Positions 5,214 through 6,215 of a DNA stretch of 6,215 bases are shown piece by piece; within the stretch, counting starts at the first letter, position 1, and every line of letters starts with the position of its first letter. Both the position numbers and the translations under genes were made by a program. Source of the stretch: Erysipelotrichaceae bacterium UBA6182. GTDB lineage: Bacteria; Bacillota_I; Bacilli_A; Erysipelotrichales; Erysipelotrichaceae. The stretch covers positions 1,477 to 7,691 of the forward strand of contig DITO01000106.1 in NCBI GenBank assembly GCA_002422065.1, written 5' to 3'. Under the pieces are notes generated by a model. That model saw only the letters and a list, made by a program, of their open reading frames with translations, did not search any database and had not been told where the DNA came from.

Positions 5214-5291
5214 TTACGATGCAATTAAAGTGAAGTGAAGCAATGTTTTTAGAATAATATTGATATCTTATAAGTCTTGTATTGTGATAAA

Positions 5292-5300
5292 TGATAGAAT
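5292..5300 (+). promoter_or_regulatory. Candidate extended -10 promoter for the DUF1287 gene
   Basis: TGATAGAAT gives a TAGAAT -10 (5295-5300) with a TGn extension, placing a start near 5307 and a leader of about 27 bases. No convincing -35 is seen 16-18 bases upstream. Confidence 0.4.
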
Positions 5301-5324
5301 GTAGTCATTAAAAGATTGATTAAC

Positions 5325-5333
5325 AGGGTGGGT
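5325..5333 (+). promoter_or_regulatory. Ribosome binding site that sets the DUF1287 start
   Basis: AGGGTGGG ends just before the ATG at 5334 and its AGGG core lies five bases upstream of it. This favours the ATG over an in-frame TTG at 5316, which would add six residues and has no purine-rich site in front of it. Confidence 0.6.
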
Positions 5334-6011
5334 ATGAAGAAACAAAGAAAAGTCCTAATATTAGTCCTTATGATGATTATCGTGATATTTTCGATATTAA
5401 TTTTGTCATTTTTAAATATCATTCCTAAGAAGACATATAGAAATGCTGATTTTGATATCGAACAATATATAAGTGAACATGATGAAGATTTAGATGGAGT
5501 TGATGATCAAAGTGATATTTTAATGTCAGTAAGAGAATATATAGCTACTAAACCAAAGTACAAGAGTAAGTATTATGGATCAGGTTATCCTGATGATCAA
5601 TACGGTGTATGTACCGATGTGGTTGCATATGGTTTGTTAGGTGCAGGATATGACCTGCGTGAACTACTTGATGTGGATATTAAAGAAAATCGTGGTTATT
5701 ATGATATTGATACCGTTGATAAGAACATTGATTTTAGACGAGTTCGCAATCTTAAAGTCTTCTTTGATCGCTATGCTCAATCACTAACTACGGATATATA
5801 TGAGATTGAACAGTGGCAAGGTGGAGATATCATTGTGTTTGAGAAACATATTGGTATAGTCTCTGATAAGCGAAATAAAAAGGGAATTCCATACTTGATT
5901 CATCATGCTAATCCTTATCAATTTTCTTATGAAGAAGACATACTTGAACAACGCCAAGACATCATTGGACATTATCGTATTTTAAGTCATTTGATGATTA
6001 TTGAACCATGA
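5334..6011 (+). CDS. Membrane-anchored DUF1287 protein (NlpC/P60-like fold)
   Basis: Counted from the ATG at 5334 the protein has 225 residues: a basic start (MKKQRK), one transmembrane segment or signal anchor (about 6-30), then an extracellular domain. An acidic loop DLDGVDD (52-58) resembles a calcium-binding DxDG loop. DUF1287 follows, with YPDDQYGVCTDVV (85-97), DKNIDFRRVRNL (129-140), WQGGDIIVF (161-169), KHIGIVSD (171-178), an IHHANP segment (189-194) and GHYR (212-215). In the NlpC/P60-like reading Cys93 is the nucleophile and His172 the general base, with His190/His191 or Asn193 as third member; the family's usual DHRRV is DFRRV here. Such folds often cut peptidoglycan stem peptides, but the activity of DUF1287 is not established to my knowledge. 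It stands alone, divergent from the riboflavin genes, with its own promoter and terminator. Confidence 0.82.
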   Translation: MKKQRKVLILVLMMIIVIFSILILSFLNIIPKKTYRNADFDIEQYISEHDEDLDGVDDQSDILMSVREYIATKPKYKSKYYGSGYPDDQYGVCTDVVAYGLLGAGYDLRELLDVDIKENRGYYDIDTVDKNIDFRRVRNLKVFFDRYAQSLTTDIYEIEQWQGGDIIVFEKHIGIVSDKRNKKGIPYLIHHANPYQFSYEEDILEQRQDIIGHYRILSHLMIIEP

Positions 6012-6029
6012 GGATATATAAATCAAGAA

Positions 6030-6052
6030 AAAAGGCATCTAGGATGCCTTTT
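6030..6052. terminator. Bidirectional terminator between convergent genes
   Basis: AAAAGGCATC (6030-6039) and GATGCCTTTT (6043-6052) pair perfectly over ten bases around the loop TAG. Four U residues end the stem in the plus direction, and the A-run at 6028-6033 gives six U residues in the minus direction. It lies 19 bases after the DUF1287 stop and 20 bases beyond the stop of the minus-strand gene, serving both. Confidence 0.88.
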
Positions 6053-6071
6053 GATGTTTCATTAACAAATA

Positions 6072-6215
6072 TCAATCTGTACAATCATGATCTAGTTCAC
6101 GCTCTTCCTTCATGACATGAAGTGAATGTGAAACTTCCCAAGCAATTAATACTGTCACAATGACATGGAGCACAATGATAGCTCCAACAATAAATAAATC
6201 TTTATACTCACGAAT
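6072..6215 (-). CDS. C-terminal end of an unrecognised membrane protein (partial)
   Basis: Read from the right edge, the minus strand is open for 47 codons to a TGA (6072-6074). The product has one clear transmembrane segment (FIVGAIIVLHVIVTVLIAW, residues 8-26), then a charged tail with WEVSHSLHVMKEEREL and DHDCTD at the end. No Met start with a ribosome binding site is seen before the membrane segment inside the window, so the gene begins beyond position 6215; it may be a small single-span protein or the tail of a larger one. The clean hydrophobic pattern and the terminator 20 bases after the stop support a real gene. The family is not recognised. Confidence 0.65.
   Translation of the reverse strand: MREYKDLFIVGAIIVLHVIVTVLIAWEVSHSLHVMKEERELDHDCTD

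Noticed and set aside
5784..5972. Minus-strand open frame of 62 codons
   Set aside because: It is antisense to the DUF1287 gene, which has clear family motifs.
1..6215. CRISPR array, insertion sequence, tRNA or rRNA
   Set aside because: No regularly spaced repeats, transposase motifs, terminal inverted repeats, cloverleaf or rRNA sequence were seen.

Overview
The window is AT-rich and every recognisable protein belongs to a family common in low-GC Gram-positive bacteria (Bacillota): an MhqO/CatE-type ring-cleaving dioxygenase, a DUF1576 membrane protein, a RibBA fusion and a membrane-anchored DUF1287 protein. Most genes have AGGAG-like ribosome binding sites, and several gene ends carry short intrinsic terminators. 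A relative of the Erysipelotrichales would fit, but this is an impression from protein style and not a proof.

Layout from left to right. (1) Positions 1-258, plus strand: the 3' end of a gene entering from the left, probably the C-terminus of a family-4 glycosyltransferase. (2) A bidirectional terminator at 315-346. (3) A minus-strand group at 325-2945, transcribed right to left: a DUF1576 membrane protein, a small unrecognised protein translationally coupled to it by an ATGA overlap, and a two-domain VOC dioxygenase with its own possible promoter. (4) An intergenic stretch at 2946-3118 with the terminator of the riboflavin genes, a cluster of TGTGAA half-sites and an extended -10 promoter for the DUF1576 gene. 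(5) A second minus-strand group at 3119-5096: a stand-alone RibD-type reductase followed by RibBA. (6) A 200-base divergent intergenic region at 5097-5315 with a TTGACA-type promoter and a structured leader in front of the reductase. (7) Positions 5334-6011, plus strand: a DUF1287 NlpC/P60-like protein. (8) A shared terminator at 6030-6052, then the 3' end of a minus-strand gene for a membrane protein running off the right edge.

The most unusual part is the riboflavin-type pair. The GTP cyclohydrolase II half of RibBA has all its zinc and catalytic residues. The DHBP synthase half has lost the normally invariant Arg and Asp of the RENEGD loop (it reads SENDGS). The reductase lacks the deaminase domain it is fused to in most bacteria and resembles the stand-alone archaeal enzyme. 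No ribE, ribH or deaminase gene lies beside them, and the leader does not show the FMN riboswitch consensus. Taken literally, the pair would carry GTP two steps, to a ribitylamino-pyrimidine phosphate. It is either a scattered or decaying riboflavin pathway or a two-step supply route for another pyrimidine-derived product; sequence alone cannot decide.
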